Of a stretch of 64,000 nt of DNA, positions 49,006-57,279 are shown in pieces. The position numbers were made by a program, and so were the translations under genes. The DNA is taken from positions 107,731 to 171,730 of the forward strand of contig CAVUGU010000023.1 of the NCBI GenBank assembly GCA_963741055.1. Direction: 5' to 3'. Numbering within the stretch: position 1 is the stretch's first letter; each line of letters begins with the position of its first letter. The stretch comes from Bog-756 sp963741055 (GTDB lineage Bacteria > Actinomycetota > Acidimicrobiia > Acidimicrobiales > RAAP-2). Under the pieces are notes generated by a model. That model was not told the origin of the DNA. It worked only from the letters and a program-made list of their open reading frames with translations, and made no database searches.

Positions 49006-49068
49006 GGTGCAACTAAGAAATCCGATTCACGGTCTCGGCGGGCCGATCCCTTTTGGGACACTGAAGAG

Positions 49069-49495
49069 ATGACCGGCAGCGTCGACGACGTCGAGGTGCG
49101 CGCTCCGCAGGAACGCTCGACTCGACAGAAACGGGCCTTGGCTGGCGCCCTCGAGTCCTCCGACACCTTCCGATCCGCTCAGGAGCTCTACACCGAGCTC
49201 CGCGGCGAGTGGCGAGAACGTCGGCCTCACCACGGTCTACAACCAGCTGCGCGCCCTGGCCGAGAGCGGCGAGGTCGACGTCCTGCGCTCGGACGAGGGC
49301 GAGTCGCTGTACCGCCGGTGCGCGACCGGCGATCACCATCACCATCTGGTGTGCCGGCGTTGCGGGCGGACCGTCGAGGTGGAAGGACCCGAAGTCGAGC
49401 GTTGGGCGGAGCGGGTCGCCACCGAGAACGGATTCGTCGGGGTGAGCCACACTCTCGAGGTCTTCGGCACCTGCGCCGAGTGCGTCGACCCCTGA
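49069..49495 (+). CDS. Fur/Zur-family metalloregulator, frameshifted
   Basis: About 142 residues joined. N-terminal winged helix TRQKRALAGALESSDTFRSA; one extra base near 49215 precedes the recognition helix VGLTTVYNQLRAL; then the metal/dimer domain with GDHHHHLVCRRCGRTVEV and FGTCAECVDP. The HHHHLVCRxCG stretch and paired CxxC sites are typical of Zur. ATG 49069 chosen; ATG 48997 lies inside the operator. Controls the divergent importer by inference. Confidence 0.88.
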
Positions 49496-49598
49496 GACGA
49501 CGGATGCGGAGTTCGCGGAACCCCGTAGGGGACGTCTCGACCCGGAGCCTTCGCAGGAGTCGGCCCTTCCCTACCTCCGGAAAGGCGCCCCTGGAGAG

Positions 49599-50345
49599 TC
49601 AGAAGACGTGAATCTCCCGGAGCAGCGCGATCTGATCGAGGTCGCCGTTCGCCTCGACCCCGGCATCCTCCCAGGTCGCCCGCTGGGTCATCGCCCATAC
49701 GAACGCGCTCGCCTCGCAGGCCAGCCGGGTGATCGGTTCGGTACGGCCGATCACGAACGTCCGGGCCCCGGTTCCCTCGAGCCGGACTTCGACCGCGCCC
49801 CTCAGCCCGTCCATCAGCTTCGGGTTCTGCTGGGGAATGGCAGCTTCGAACCAGTCGAGCACCGGCCCGAGGTGGAACTCGTCGGACGGAGGGGGTGCCG
49901 TCGTGAGCGGCCCTCGTGGTGCGTGCAGATCGGCCCGGATGTGGAGGTAGTGATCGGTGGCAAACGCGTTGACGAGGAGCTCGGCGGGGTAGGTGCCGAG
50001 GTCGCCGAGATCGAGTTCGAACTCTTGGCCGACGAGTCCCGCGAGCCGCTCGAGCGCCTCGGCGCTGACGCGTTCGTAGTCGGCCACCGTTTCCTCGGGA
50101 GTCCACGACCGCCGGCTCTCGACGAAGAGATCCTGGGCGCGCTCGGTCGAGAGTCCTTCCGCATCGGGTAAGGCCGACGCGTCCACGGCCAGCTGGAAGA
50201 GCGCACCCATGTGGGCGACCAGGTCCTTGACCGACCAGCCTTCACAACCGCTCGGCGCGGAGAAGACGGGAAGATCGATTCCCTTGCAGATGGTGAGCAG
50301 GGCGTCGCGGTCGGACTGCAATGCGTCGATCGCTCGAGGTGGCAT
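49599..50345 (-). CDS. Maleylpyruvate isomerase-like (MDMPI/DinB fold) protein
   Basis: 248 residues from ATG 50345 (GGAGG upstream). SGCEGWSVKDLVAHMGALF is the N-terminal metal-binding signature; NAFATDHYLHIRADL supplies more His. Mycothiol-dependent enzyme family. Divergent from a TetR gene, with a palindrome between them. Confidence 0.85.
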   Translation of the reverse strand: MPPRAIDALQSDRDALLTICKGIDLPVFSAPSGCEGWSVKDLVAHMGALFQLAVDASALPDAEGLSTERAQDLFVESRRSWTPEETVADYERVSAEALERLAGLVGQEFELDLGDLGTYPAELLVNAFATDHYLHIRADLHAPRGPLTTAPPPSDEFHLGPVLDWFEAAIPQQNPKLMDGLRGAVEVRLEGTGARTFVIGRTEPITRLACEASAFVWAMTQRATWEDAGVEANGDLDQIALLREIHVF

Positions 50346-50371
50346 GGGTTCCTCCCAGATCGAGATAGCAA

Positions 50372-50388
50372 TACTATGTAGCATAGTA
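50372..50388. promoter_or_regulatory. Perfect 17-bp palindrome, likely TetR operator
   Basis: TACTATG-TAG-CATAGTA in the 78-bp AT-rich gap between the divergent MDMPI and TetR genes; a further TACT repeat follows. Position fits autoregulation. Confidence 0.65.
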
Positions 50389-50423
50389 ATACTACTCAAA
50401 AAAGGAAGGCTATACAAGCCCCT

Positions 50424-51032
50424 GTGAGCCAAGAGCCCGCACCTTCCGAGTCCTTGCGTGCAGAGCAAGTCGCCCAGACCCGGCAGGCCCTGGTCGCTTC
50501 GGGGACGCGGCTCTTCGGCGAGAAGGGGTTTGCAGCGACTTCGGTCGACGACCTTGCGCGTGAGGCTCGGGTGACGACCGGCGCGCTCTACCACCACTTC
50601 CCGACCAAGACGGCCCTCTTCGAAACCGTCTTCGAAACGGTCCACGGCGAGGTGCTCGAGGCGTCGGCGAACGCCGGCGTCGACGCGCCGAATGCGGTCG
50701 AGTTCATCGCGCGGGCGCTCGAGGCGTTCCTCGACGCGGTGCTCGATCCGCAGGTGCAGCGAATCGTCGTGACCGATGCGCCGGCCGTGCTCGGCCAGGA
50801 ACGATTCACCGAGTTGGACGAGCGCCACTCCTTCGGGCCGATGGTCGCAGCGCTCGAAGTCGCGCGGGTGAGCGGCGAGCTCGACATCGACGACTCCGAG
50901 ACACTTGCCCGTCTGCTCTTCGGTGCGTTGACCCGTGGGGCGATGCTCATCGCGGGTTCGGTCGATCCGGCCGAGACCCGTGACCGAGTGGCGAGAGGAA
51001 TGCGGGCGCTACTTGCCGGACTCGCTCCCTGA
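50424..51032 (+). CDS. TetR-family repressor
   Basis: 202 residues from GTG. HTH: GTRLFGEKGFAATSVDDLAR and EARVTTGALYHHFPTKTALF, followed by an all-helical ligand domain. Likely controls the divergent MDMPI-fold gene and itself through the palindrome. Confidence 0.92.
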   Translation: MSQEPAPSESLRAEQVAQTRQALVASGTRLFGEKGFAATSVDDLAREARVTTGALYHHFPTKTALFETVFETVHGEVLEASANAGVDAPNAVEFIARALEAFLDAVLDPQVQRIVVTDAPAVLGQERFTELDERHSFGPMVAALEVARVSGELDIDDSETLARLLFGALTRGAMLIAGSVDPAETRDRVARGMRALLAGLAP

Positions 51033-51045
51033 GCAGCGGACGCAC

Positions 51046-51639
51046 CTAGACGTCGGGTCGAAGCAGTTGCTCCTCCCCGCCGTCGTATCGCACACGGTCG
51101 TCATCGGTCAGTCGGACGCCGTCGGTGAGTCGATGGGGGAGCAATCGACCGTCGTGCATCAGGTGTTCGACCGCGAAGCCACGGGCCAGTTCGGCCGCGT
51201 CCGCGACCAGCCTTCGATGGCACCGCCACCACACGCTTTCCGAGCACATGACCGTCAGCCTCCGCTCCTCCGCCTCGACCAGGACGGCGTCGAGCGCCTC
51301 CCAGAACTCCGGTGAGTCCATGTAGTCGGCGTAGCCGCGGAACGAGCTGTTGCGGAGCCGAAAATTGGGCGACTCGGGGTCGGGCTTGCGAAAGCCGCCG
51401 AGCGCAGGTTCCCACCGGTAGTCGACGCCCTCCTCGGGTAACCAACGGGCGAGCTCGAGCCGGTGGAGGTGGGGAGAGCGTCGGCTGCCCGGTGCGGTTC
51501 GGATGTCGACGAGGGAGACGATGCCGGCTTCTCGGAGCAGAGAGGTGAGCTCGTCCGATCCGAGGGTGCCGTGACCGACGGTGAGGAGGCGCCGCGGCGA
51601 AGTGGTCTGGGTGGGATCGTCCGAGTTCAACCGCGTCAC
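51046..51639 (-). CDS. DUF488-family protein
   Basis: 197 residues. LLTVGHGTLGSDELTSLL near the start, DIRTAPGSRRSPHL, and VMCSESVWWRCHRRLVADA are the three conserved blocks of DUF488; the Cys and His of the last suggest a nucleic-acid or redox site. Function unknown. Confidence 0.88.
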   Translation of the reverse strand: MTRLNSDDPTQTTSPRRLLTVGHGTLGSDELTSLLREAGIVSLVDIRTAPGSRRSPHLHRLELARWLPEEGVDYRWEPALGGFRKPDPESPNFRLRNSSFRGYADYMDSPEFWEALDAVLVEAEERRLTVMCSESVWWRCHRRLVADAAELARGFAVEHLMHDGRLLPHRLTDGVRLTDDDRVRYDGGEEQLLRPDV

Positions 51640-51692
51640 TATTCCAGTTCTGTCGCGATGCCGCGGCGGCCCGACGATGAGAGGATGGGTGA

Positions 51693-51997
51693 ATGCCCTA
51701 CGGTTCGGGCCAACTGATCCGAATGGCGCTGCTGCGAGCGAAGCCGTGGCAGCGTTACCTGATCTGCTGCGCCATGATCGGAGAGGGCGTGCTGCTGGTG
51801 CCGTCGGTCACGTTGCGGGCGCGCTGTTGGCCGTGGCCGGGGTGGCGCTCGGTTGGCGGATGCTCCGGTACCGAATGGCCTCGAGATCTGCGTCGCGATC
51901 GCCTGGCCCCCGACGGGCTCGATCACGCGGAACCGGCCGACGAGAAGGCAAGCGGCCGGTTCGCGGCGCAGGAACCGCGGCCCGATCGGACCGATAA
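51693..51997 (+). CDS. Small membrane protein, frameshifted
   Basis: About 101 residues when one missing base near 51802 is restored: residues 1-35 (RMALLRAKPWQRYLICCAMI) then a hydrophobic helix VAGALLAVAGVALGWRML and a basic tail. The join is supported by the TAA stop at 51995-51997 serving as the first bases of the next gene's -10. No family recognised. Confidence 0.45.
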
Positions 51998-52000
51998 CTT
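51995..52000 (+). promoter_or_regulatory. -10 (TAACTT) for the LigD-type polymerase, starting at the upstream stop codon
   Basis: TAACTT, 6 nt, GTG 52007. Confidence 0.5.
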
Positions 52001-52006
52001 GGACGG

Positions 52007-53017
52007 GTGGCCGGCAAAGAGACTCGAGCCGTTGAAGCGTCGGGTCGGACCATCGAGATCTCGAACCCGGACAAGGTGTACTTCCCCGAGTTGGGTGCGA
52101 CCAAGTTCGATCTCGTCTCCTACTACCTCGACGTGGCCGACGCGCTCGACGTGACTGCCCAGGGCCGCCCCGCCCTGCTCGAGCGGTTTCCGGGTGGGGC
52201 CGGTGGGAAATCCTTCTTCCAGAAGAGGGTCCCGGCGAACGCGCCGGACTGGCTCGAGACCACGATCGTCACCAACCAGAACGGGACCACGTCGAACGCC
52301 CTGGTCATCGCGGACATCGCCCACGTGCTCTGGGCGGTCAATCTCGGCTGTCTCGGCCTCCACCTGTGGCCGTACCAGGTCGACGATCCGGATCACGCGG
52401 ACGAGCTCCGCATCGATCTCGATCCGCAGCCCGGAACGTCCTTCGAGGAGGTGCGAGTGGTCGCGGCGCACGTCCGTTCACTGCTCGAGGAGCTCGGCAT
52501 GACCGGTTACCCGAAGACGACCGGGAACCGCGGGATCCACGTCTACGTGCGCCTCGAGCCGCAGTGGGACAGCTTCGAAGTGCGCGCCGGCGCGGTCGCA
52601 CTCGCACGTGAGCTGGAGCGGCGGTATCCCGACCTCGTCACCGCAAACTGGTGGAAGGAGGAGCGAGGCAAGCGGATCTTCATCGACTTCAACCAGAACG
52701 CGCCCCACAAGACGGTGTTCGGCGCCTGGTTCGCCCGGCCTCGCGTGGGCGGCCAGGTCTCGACACCCTTGAACTGGGAGGAGATCGACTCGGTCGTACC
52801 GGATGAGCTGACGATCACCACGGTCCCCGAGCTCGTGCGTCGGCGAGGCGATCCGTGGGCGAGCATCGCCCAGTTTCCTCAGTCGCTACAGCCACTTCTC
52901 GACCTGGCCGAACGAGACCGCGCCGCCGGCCTGCGCGATGCGCCGTGGCCACCGGAGTACCCGAAGCAGCCGGACGAACCGACCCGGGTGTCGCCGAGCC
53001 GGGCGAAGAAGCAGTAG
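52007..53017 (+). CDS. LigD-type polymerase/primase domain protein
   Basis: 336 residues. Stand-alone Prim-Pol domain of the LigD family: ISNPDKVYFPELGATKFDLV, FFQKRVPANAPDWLET, the catalytic Asp pair in RIDLDPQPGTSFEE, and HVYVRLEPQWDSFEV. Adds nucleotides (often ribo-) at breaks during non-homologous end joining. In many bacteria it is fused to a ligase; here the ligase is a separate gene 1.1 kb downstream. No Ku gene is in the window. Confidence 0.93.
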   Translation: MAGKETRAVEASGRTIEISNPDKVYFPELGATKFDLVSYYLDVADALDVTAQGRPALLERFPGGAGGKSFFQKRVPANAPDWLETTIVTNQNGTTSNALVIADIAHVLWAVNLGCLGLHLWPYQVDDPDHADELRIDLDPQPGTSFEEVRVVAAHVRSLLEELGMTGYPKTTGNRGIHVYVRLEPQWDSFEVRAGAVALARELERRYPDLVTANWWKEERGKRIFIDFNQNAPHKTVFGAWFARPRVGGQVSTPLNWEEIDSVVPDELTITTVPELVRRRGDPWASIAQFPQSLQPLLDLAERDRAAGLRDAPWPPEYPKQPDEPTRVSPSRAKKQ

Positions 53018-53023
53018 GACGCG

Positions 53024-54037
53024 ATGGACCCGGCCACCGCGCTGCGACGCATCGCCTATCTCCTCGAGCGCGAGAGGGCGGAGACCTACAAGGTGCGTGC
53101 CTTCCGGAACGCAGCCGCCTCGATCGACGATCGCTCGATCGACGAGCTCTCCGCGATGACCACCGCTGCTCTCCAGAAGATCCCCGACGTCGGCAAGACC
53201 AGTGCGCAGGTCATCGCAGAGGCCGCCGCCGGCGGGGTGCCCCAGTACCTGGCGAAGCTCGAAGCTGCCGAGGTGCCCGAGGTCAGCGAAGCGGCCGGCG
53301 AGCTACGTGCCCGACTACAGGGCGACTGTCACAGCCACTCCGACTGGTCGGACGGAGGGAGCCCAATCCGCGAAATGGCCGAAGCGGCGCGCGATCTCGG
53401 GCACTCCTACTGGGCGCTGACCGACCACAGCCCGCGGCTCACGGTTGCCCACGGATTGAACGCCGAGCGCCTCCGCGAGCAACTCGAGATCGTCGGTGAC
53501 CTCAACGACGAGCTCGCGCCGTTTCGGATCCTCACGGGGATCGAGGTCGACATCCTCGAGGACGGGACGCTCGACCAGGACGACGAGTTGCTCGCGGAGC
53601 TCGATGTGGTCGTCGCCAGCGTGCACTCCAAGCTTCGCATGGACGCACCCGAGATGACCCGGCGGATGCTCCGAGCGATCGAAAGCCCGCACACCGACAT
53701 CCTCGGCCACTGCACGGGCCGGATCCTCGTGGGACGCGGCCGCCCACAATCCACCTTCGACGCGGAGGCAGTGTTCGCCGCGTGCGCGCAAACAGGCACG
53801 GCGGTCGAGATCAACTCCCGTCCCGAGCGCCTCGATCCTCCGGTGGAGTTGCTCGACCTCGCTCTCTCGCTCGACTGTGTGGTGGTGATCGACACCGATG
53901 CGCATGCGCCGGGCCAGCTCGAGTGGCAGCGCAACGGCTGCGAGGTGGCAGTGGCGGCGGGAGTGCCGGCCGAGCGGGTGATGAACGCCTTGCCCCTCGA
54001 CGATCTCCTCGCGTGGACCGCAGGGCACGCCGCCTAG
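53024..54037 (+). CDS. PHP-domain phosphoesterase with PolX-like HhH N-terminus
   Basis: 337 residues. Residues 1-90 form a helix-hairpin-helix module (ALQKIPDVGKTSAQVIAEAA). The PHP domain has complete metal ligands: GDCHSHSDWSDG, ALTDHS, GIEVDILEDG, VVASVHSKL, DILGHCTGR and DTDAHAPGQL. It is like PolX without the polymerase core and could trim 3' ends for the adjacent polymerase and ligase. 6-nt gap from the polymerase gene. Confidence 0.9.
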   Translation: MDPATALRRIAYLLERERAETYKVRAFRNAAASIDDRSIDELSAMTTAALQKIPDVGKTSAQVIAEAAAGGVPQYLAKLEAAEVPEVSEAAGELRARLQGDCHSHSDWSDGGSPIREMAEAARDLGHSYWALTDHSPRLTVAHGLNAERLREQLEIVGDLNDELAPFRILTGIEVDILEDGTLDQDDELLAELDVVVASVHSKLRMDAPEMTRRMLRAIESPHTDILGHCTGRILVGRGRPQSTFDAEAVFAACAQTGTAVEINSRPERLDPPVELLDLALSLDCVVVIDTDAHAPGQLEWQRNGCEVAVAAGVPAERVMNALPLDDLLAWTAGHAA

Positions 54038-54109
54038 CTCACGAAACACGAAAGCCTGGGTCGGCGGACGCCGGCCCGACGTCGATAGGTACCGACGGCA
54101 CCACCCCGG

Positions 54110-54115
54110 TACCAT
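54110..54115 (+). promoter_or_regulatory. -10 (TACCAT) for the DNA ligase gene
   Basis: TACCAT with a 9-nt spacer to ATG 54125. Confidence 0.45.
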
Positions 54116-54124
54116 GAGCCGGCG

Positions 54125-55183
54125 ATGCTCCCCGTGGTTCCTCCGGTCTCTCCGATGTTGGCGAAGCTGTCGAGAGAGCTTCCCGACGGCGACGGCTTCG
54201 TCTACGAACCGAAGTGGGACGGGTTCCGCTGCATCGTCTTCCGCGACGGAGCCGACGTGGTTCTCGGCAGCCGCAACGAGAAACCGCTCACCCGCTACTT
54301 CCCCGAACTGGCGGAAGCCTTGCGCGCCAACCTGCCGGATCGCTGCGTCGTGGACGGTGAGATCGTGATCGTCGGGCCGGGCGGTCTGGACTTCGACGCG
54401 CTCTCACAACGCATCCATCCCGCCGAGTCGCGGATCAAGCTGCTCGCGGAGTCGACCCCCGCCTCCTTCATCGCCTTCGACCTGCTCGCTTCGGGCGAGA
54501 CCGATCTGATGGGTGAGCCCTTCACCGTCCGCCGAAAGAGCCTCGAGAAGGCCTTGAAAAAGGCCAAGCCGCCCGTGCATCTCACACCGGCCACGACCGA
54601 GTTCGAGGTCGCGCGCGACTGGTTCTCCCGGTTCGAGGGCGCGGGGCTCGACGGGGTGGTCGCGAAGGCGGGCGATCTCCGCTACCAGCCGGACAAACGA
54701 GTCATGCTCAAGGTCAAGCACCAGCGAACGGCAGATTGCGTGGTCGGCGGCTTCCGGTGGCACAAGGTCGGCGGTGTCGTCGGTTCGCTGCTCCTCGGCC
54801 TCTTCGACGACGAAGGAGTCCTCCACCACGTGGGAGTGGCCTCGGGGTTCAGCACCGCCTTTCGGAAGGAGCTGGTCGGGGTGGTCGAGCCGTACCGGAA
54901 GGATGCGGCGAGGGCGCATCCCTGGGTGTTCGAGGAGACGCCAGCCGGCCGGGTCCCCGGAGGCCAGAGCCGGTGGACCGGGGGCAAGGACCTGAGTTGG
55001 GAACCCCTCCGTCCCGAATTGGTCGCCGAGGTCGCCTACGACCATCTGCAGGGCGACCGGTTCCGTCATGCAACGTCCTTCGTCCGGTGGCGACCGGATC
55101 GCGATCCCTCGTCGTGCGTCTACTCCCAGCTCGACACTCCGGTCCCGACCGAACTGAACGAGGTGTTCGCGACGAAGGGTTGA
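54125..55183 (+). CDS. ATP-dependent DNA ligase (LigC-like)
   Basis: 352 residues. Motif I with the adenylated Lys: EPKWDGFRCIVF; motif III VVDGEIVIVGPG; motif IV LDGVVAKAGDLRYQP; motif V KVKHQRTADCVVGG, followed by an OB-fold. Size matches actinobacterial LigC rather than multidomain LigD. Works with the polymerase and PHP proteins encoded upstream by inference. Confidence 0.94.
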   Translation: MLPVVPPVSPMLAKLSRELPDGDGFVYEPKWDGFRCIVFRDGADVVLGSRNEKPLTRYFPELAEALRANLPDRCVVDGEIVIVGPGGLDFDALSQRIHPAESRIKLLAESTPASFIAFDLLASGETDLMGEPFTVRRKSLEKALKKAKPPVHLTPATTEFEVARDWFSRFEGAGLDGVVAKAGDLRYQPDKRVMLKVKHQRTADCVVGGFRWHKVGGVVGSLLLGLFDDEGVLHHVGVASGFSTAFRKELVGVVEPYRKDAARAHPWVFEETPAGRVPGGQSRWTGGKDLSWEPLRPELVAEVAYDHLQGDRFRHATSFVRWRPDRDPSSCVYSQLDTPVPTELNEVFATKG

Positions 55184-55215
55184 TCGTTCCCCCGACGCCC
55201 GTCCCGGTTGCCGGC

Positions 55216-56097
55216 TCAGGCGACCGCGATCCGTGACGCCCGCTCGGCGAGTGCGGGGTCCCTGAAGTGCCGGCAGACCTCCTCGAACTCCGGCCTCGGA
55301 CCTCGCCAACCGAGCGAGGCCACACTGTCCAGCAACCCGGGATCGATCCGAAGCGTGGCGAGCTCCTTGAACAGCTCGGCTCGTTCGCGTTCGCGTGCCA
55401 ACGTGGCGGCCAACTTTGCTGCACCGCGAACCTTGCCGAGTTCCGCATCCCATTCGGCCGAGTCGTCGGGAATGGCATCGATGGTTCCGTAGCGGGCGAG
55501 CACGGTCGAGGCCGAACGCTGTCCCCAACCGGCCAAGCCGGGAAATCCGTCGGCCGAGTCGCCGACAAGCGCGAGCCAGTCGGGGATCGAGGAGGGAGCC
55601 ACACCGAACTTCTCCCACACGCCTGCCTCGTCCCTCACCGTCCCCTTGCGACGATCGAGTTGAACGACCCGCTGCCCGACCACGCACTGGGCCAGATCCT
55701 TGTCCGGCGTGTAGATGATCACCCGGTCCACCGTCTCGTCGTTCGCGGTGACCGACGCAGCAGAGGCCAGTGCGTCGTCCGCTTCGAGTTCGACCATCGG
55801 CCACAGCGCGACGCCGAGCGCGCGGAGCGCCGTCTCGAGGAGCGGAAACTGCGCCAGAAGTTCGGGTGCGACACCCGCGCCGGTCTTGTAGTCGGGCCAG
55901 AGGTCGTTGCGGAAGGACTCGATCACGTGGTCGGTGGCGACACCGAGATGAGTCGCCCCTTCCTGCAGCATTCCGACCACGGTGAGGACGACCCCTCGAG
56001 CGGCGCCGATCTCGCTGCCGTCGTCCGCGGCTCGTGGCGGCTGGCCGAAGAAGTGCCGGAACAGCTCATAGGTGCCGTCCACGAGGTGGACCTCCAT
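55216..56097 (-). CDS. 5'-3' exonuclease (FEN/PolA-N type)
   Basis: 293 residues. Metal-binding acidic sites in HLVDGTYELFRHFF, LEADDALASAAS, YTPDKDLAQCV and LVGDSADGFPGLAGWGQ (the last two with the helix-three-turn region). Stand-alone relative of the 5' nuclease domain of DNA polymerase I. Convergent with the ligase gene, ending 32 bp from it. Confidence 0.92.
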   Translation of the reverse strand: MEVHLVDGTYELFRHFFGQPPRAADDGSEIGAARGVVLTVVGMLQEGATHLGVATDHVIESFRNDLWPDYKTGAGVAPELLAQFPLLETALRALGVALWPMVELEADDALASAASVTANDETVDRVIIYTPDKDLAQCVVGQRVVQLDRRKGTVRDEAGVWEKFGVAPSSIPDWLALVGDSADGFPGLAGWGQRSASTVLARYGTIDAIPDDSAEWDAELGKVRGAAKLAATLARERERAELFKELATLRIDPGLLDSVASLGWRGPRPEFEEVCRHFRDPALAERASRIAVA

Positions 56098-56130
56098 CCC
56101 CGCAGTCTGGCAGACGCCCCGTCGGCACTG

Positions 56131-56465
56131 TCATTCGGGGAGGGCGGCGGCCGCGATGCGGCGGACGCGCTCGGGGTCCGCGATCGAATCGATCTCGACG
56201 ATCTTGCCGTCGGCGACGGTGAACCCCATGACCACGACGGGTTCGTCCTCCAGGGTCACGATCACGCCGGGCCCACCGTTGACCAGTGCGGAATGGAACC
56301 CCATGTCCGGCCGGGCCAGCCAGGAGGTGAGCCCCTTTCGCGACTGCTCGGCGACCGCCGACGCGCCCTCGAGCACCATCGAGGCGGCGGCTCGCGCCGG
56401 GCTGCCGTCGATCCGCAGCACGACATCGGGATCGAGGAACGCGACCAATCCATCGAAGTCACCGC
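56131..56465 (-). pseudogene. C-terminal remnant of an ECF41 (SigJ-like) sigma factor
   Basis: About 110 residues. GDFDGLVAFLDPDVVLRIDG, then SALVNGGPGVIVTLEDEP, VVMGFTVADGKIVEIDSIAD and PERVRRIA form the SnoaL-like C-terminal domain of ECF41 sigma factors. The sigma-2/sigma-4 DNA-binding part is absent: upstream of about 56465 the sequence is the antisense of another gene fragment. Confidence 0.75.
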
Positions 56466-56700
56466 CGCCGAGCGAGCAGCACTGGACTATGCCACCGAGC
56501 TCACGACGGAGAAGGAGGTTCGGCCTGAGACATTCGAGGCGCTGGCCCGCTATTACAGCGACCGTGAGATCTGCGACATCGTGTGGCTCGTCGCGAGCGA
56601 ACACCTCTACAACGTGAGCAACATCGGCCTCAACATCAATTCGGACGGTCTCTGTGAGCTCGATCCTGCTCGTCTCGGTGGGAAGGTGAAGTCAGCCTGA
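56466..56700 (+). pseudogene. C-terminal remnant of a carboxymuconolactone decarboxylase
   Basis: About 77 residues: AAERAALDYATELTTEKEV, ARYYSDREICDIVWLVASEH and LYNVSNIGLNINSDGLCEL match the C-terminal half of AhpD/CMD-like proteins. No start codon and no redox Cys region. It abuts, head to head, the ECF41 sigma remnant. Confidence 0.72.
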
Positions 56701-56727
56701 AGATCGACCGCCGGTTCGAGCGGCGAA

Positions 56728-57171
56728 TCATGCAGCAGCGTTCGACGAGATCCGATCGGCTCTGACGAAAACGGCGCAGCGTCGATCCTCGGCCATCACC
56801 CTGTCGAACTCGTCCCAGTCTGCGTGGTCGCCACCGGCGGCGCGGTACACGGAACGGATGACGGCGGGAACATCGAGTCCGAAATCGGCACCGTCGTCGG
56901 GTCCGACCAGGCGCACCGGACCAGCGACGGCTGCCCATTGGCCACCGACCTTGAAGACCACTGTGGCCTGACCCGAGCGCCGAAGCAGGCGGAGTTTGAG
57001 GGAGCCCCCGTGCACCACCAGGCCGATACCCGGTGATCCGTCGAGCGGGTCGTCGATCACGCCCGCGCTGACGACCGAGGCGTGCACCGATCCGTCCTTC
57101 CTCGTCGTCGCGACGACCGCCAAGTGGTGATCGCCTTCTGCCAGCCGTTCGACGTCCGCGAGATCGGTCAT
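56728..57171 (-). CDS. Pyridoxamine 5'-phosphate oxidase-like (F420/FMN split-barrel) protein
   Basis: 147 residues from ATG 57171 (GGAGGAG upstream). LAVVATTRKDGSVHASVVSAG, SLKLRLLRRSGQATVVF and VAGPVRLVGPDD are the flavin/deazaflavin split-barrel signatures; in actinobacteria many use F420. Substrate unknown. Confidence 0.82.
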   Translation of the reverse strand: MTDLADVERLAEGDHHLAVVATTRKDGSVHASVVSAGVIDDPLDGSPGIGLVVHGGSLKLRLLRRSGQATVVFKVGGQWAAVAGPVRLVGPDDGADFGLDVPAVIRSVYRAAGGDHADWDEFDRVMAEDRRCAVFVRADRISSNAAA

Positions 57172-57279
57172 CTCCAGCTCCTCCCTGCTGATCTACCCGT
57201 GCTGGCCGTCCGGGTCCTTTGGTCGAACGGCCCCACGGTTCGAAGTGGCACCTCCGGTCTAGCGGGTCGCGGATCGTGT

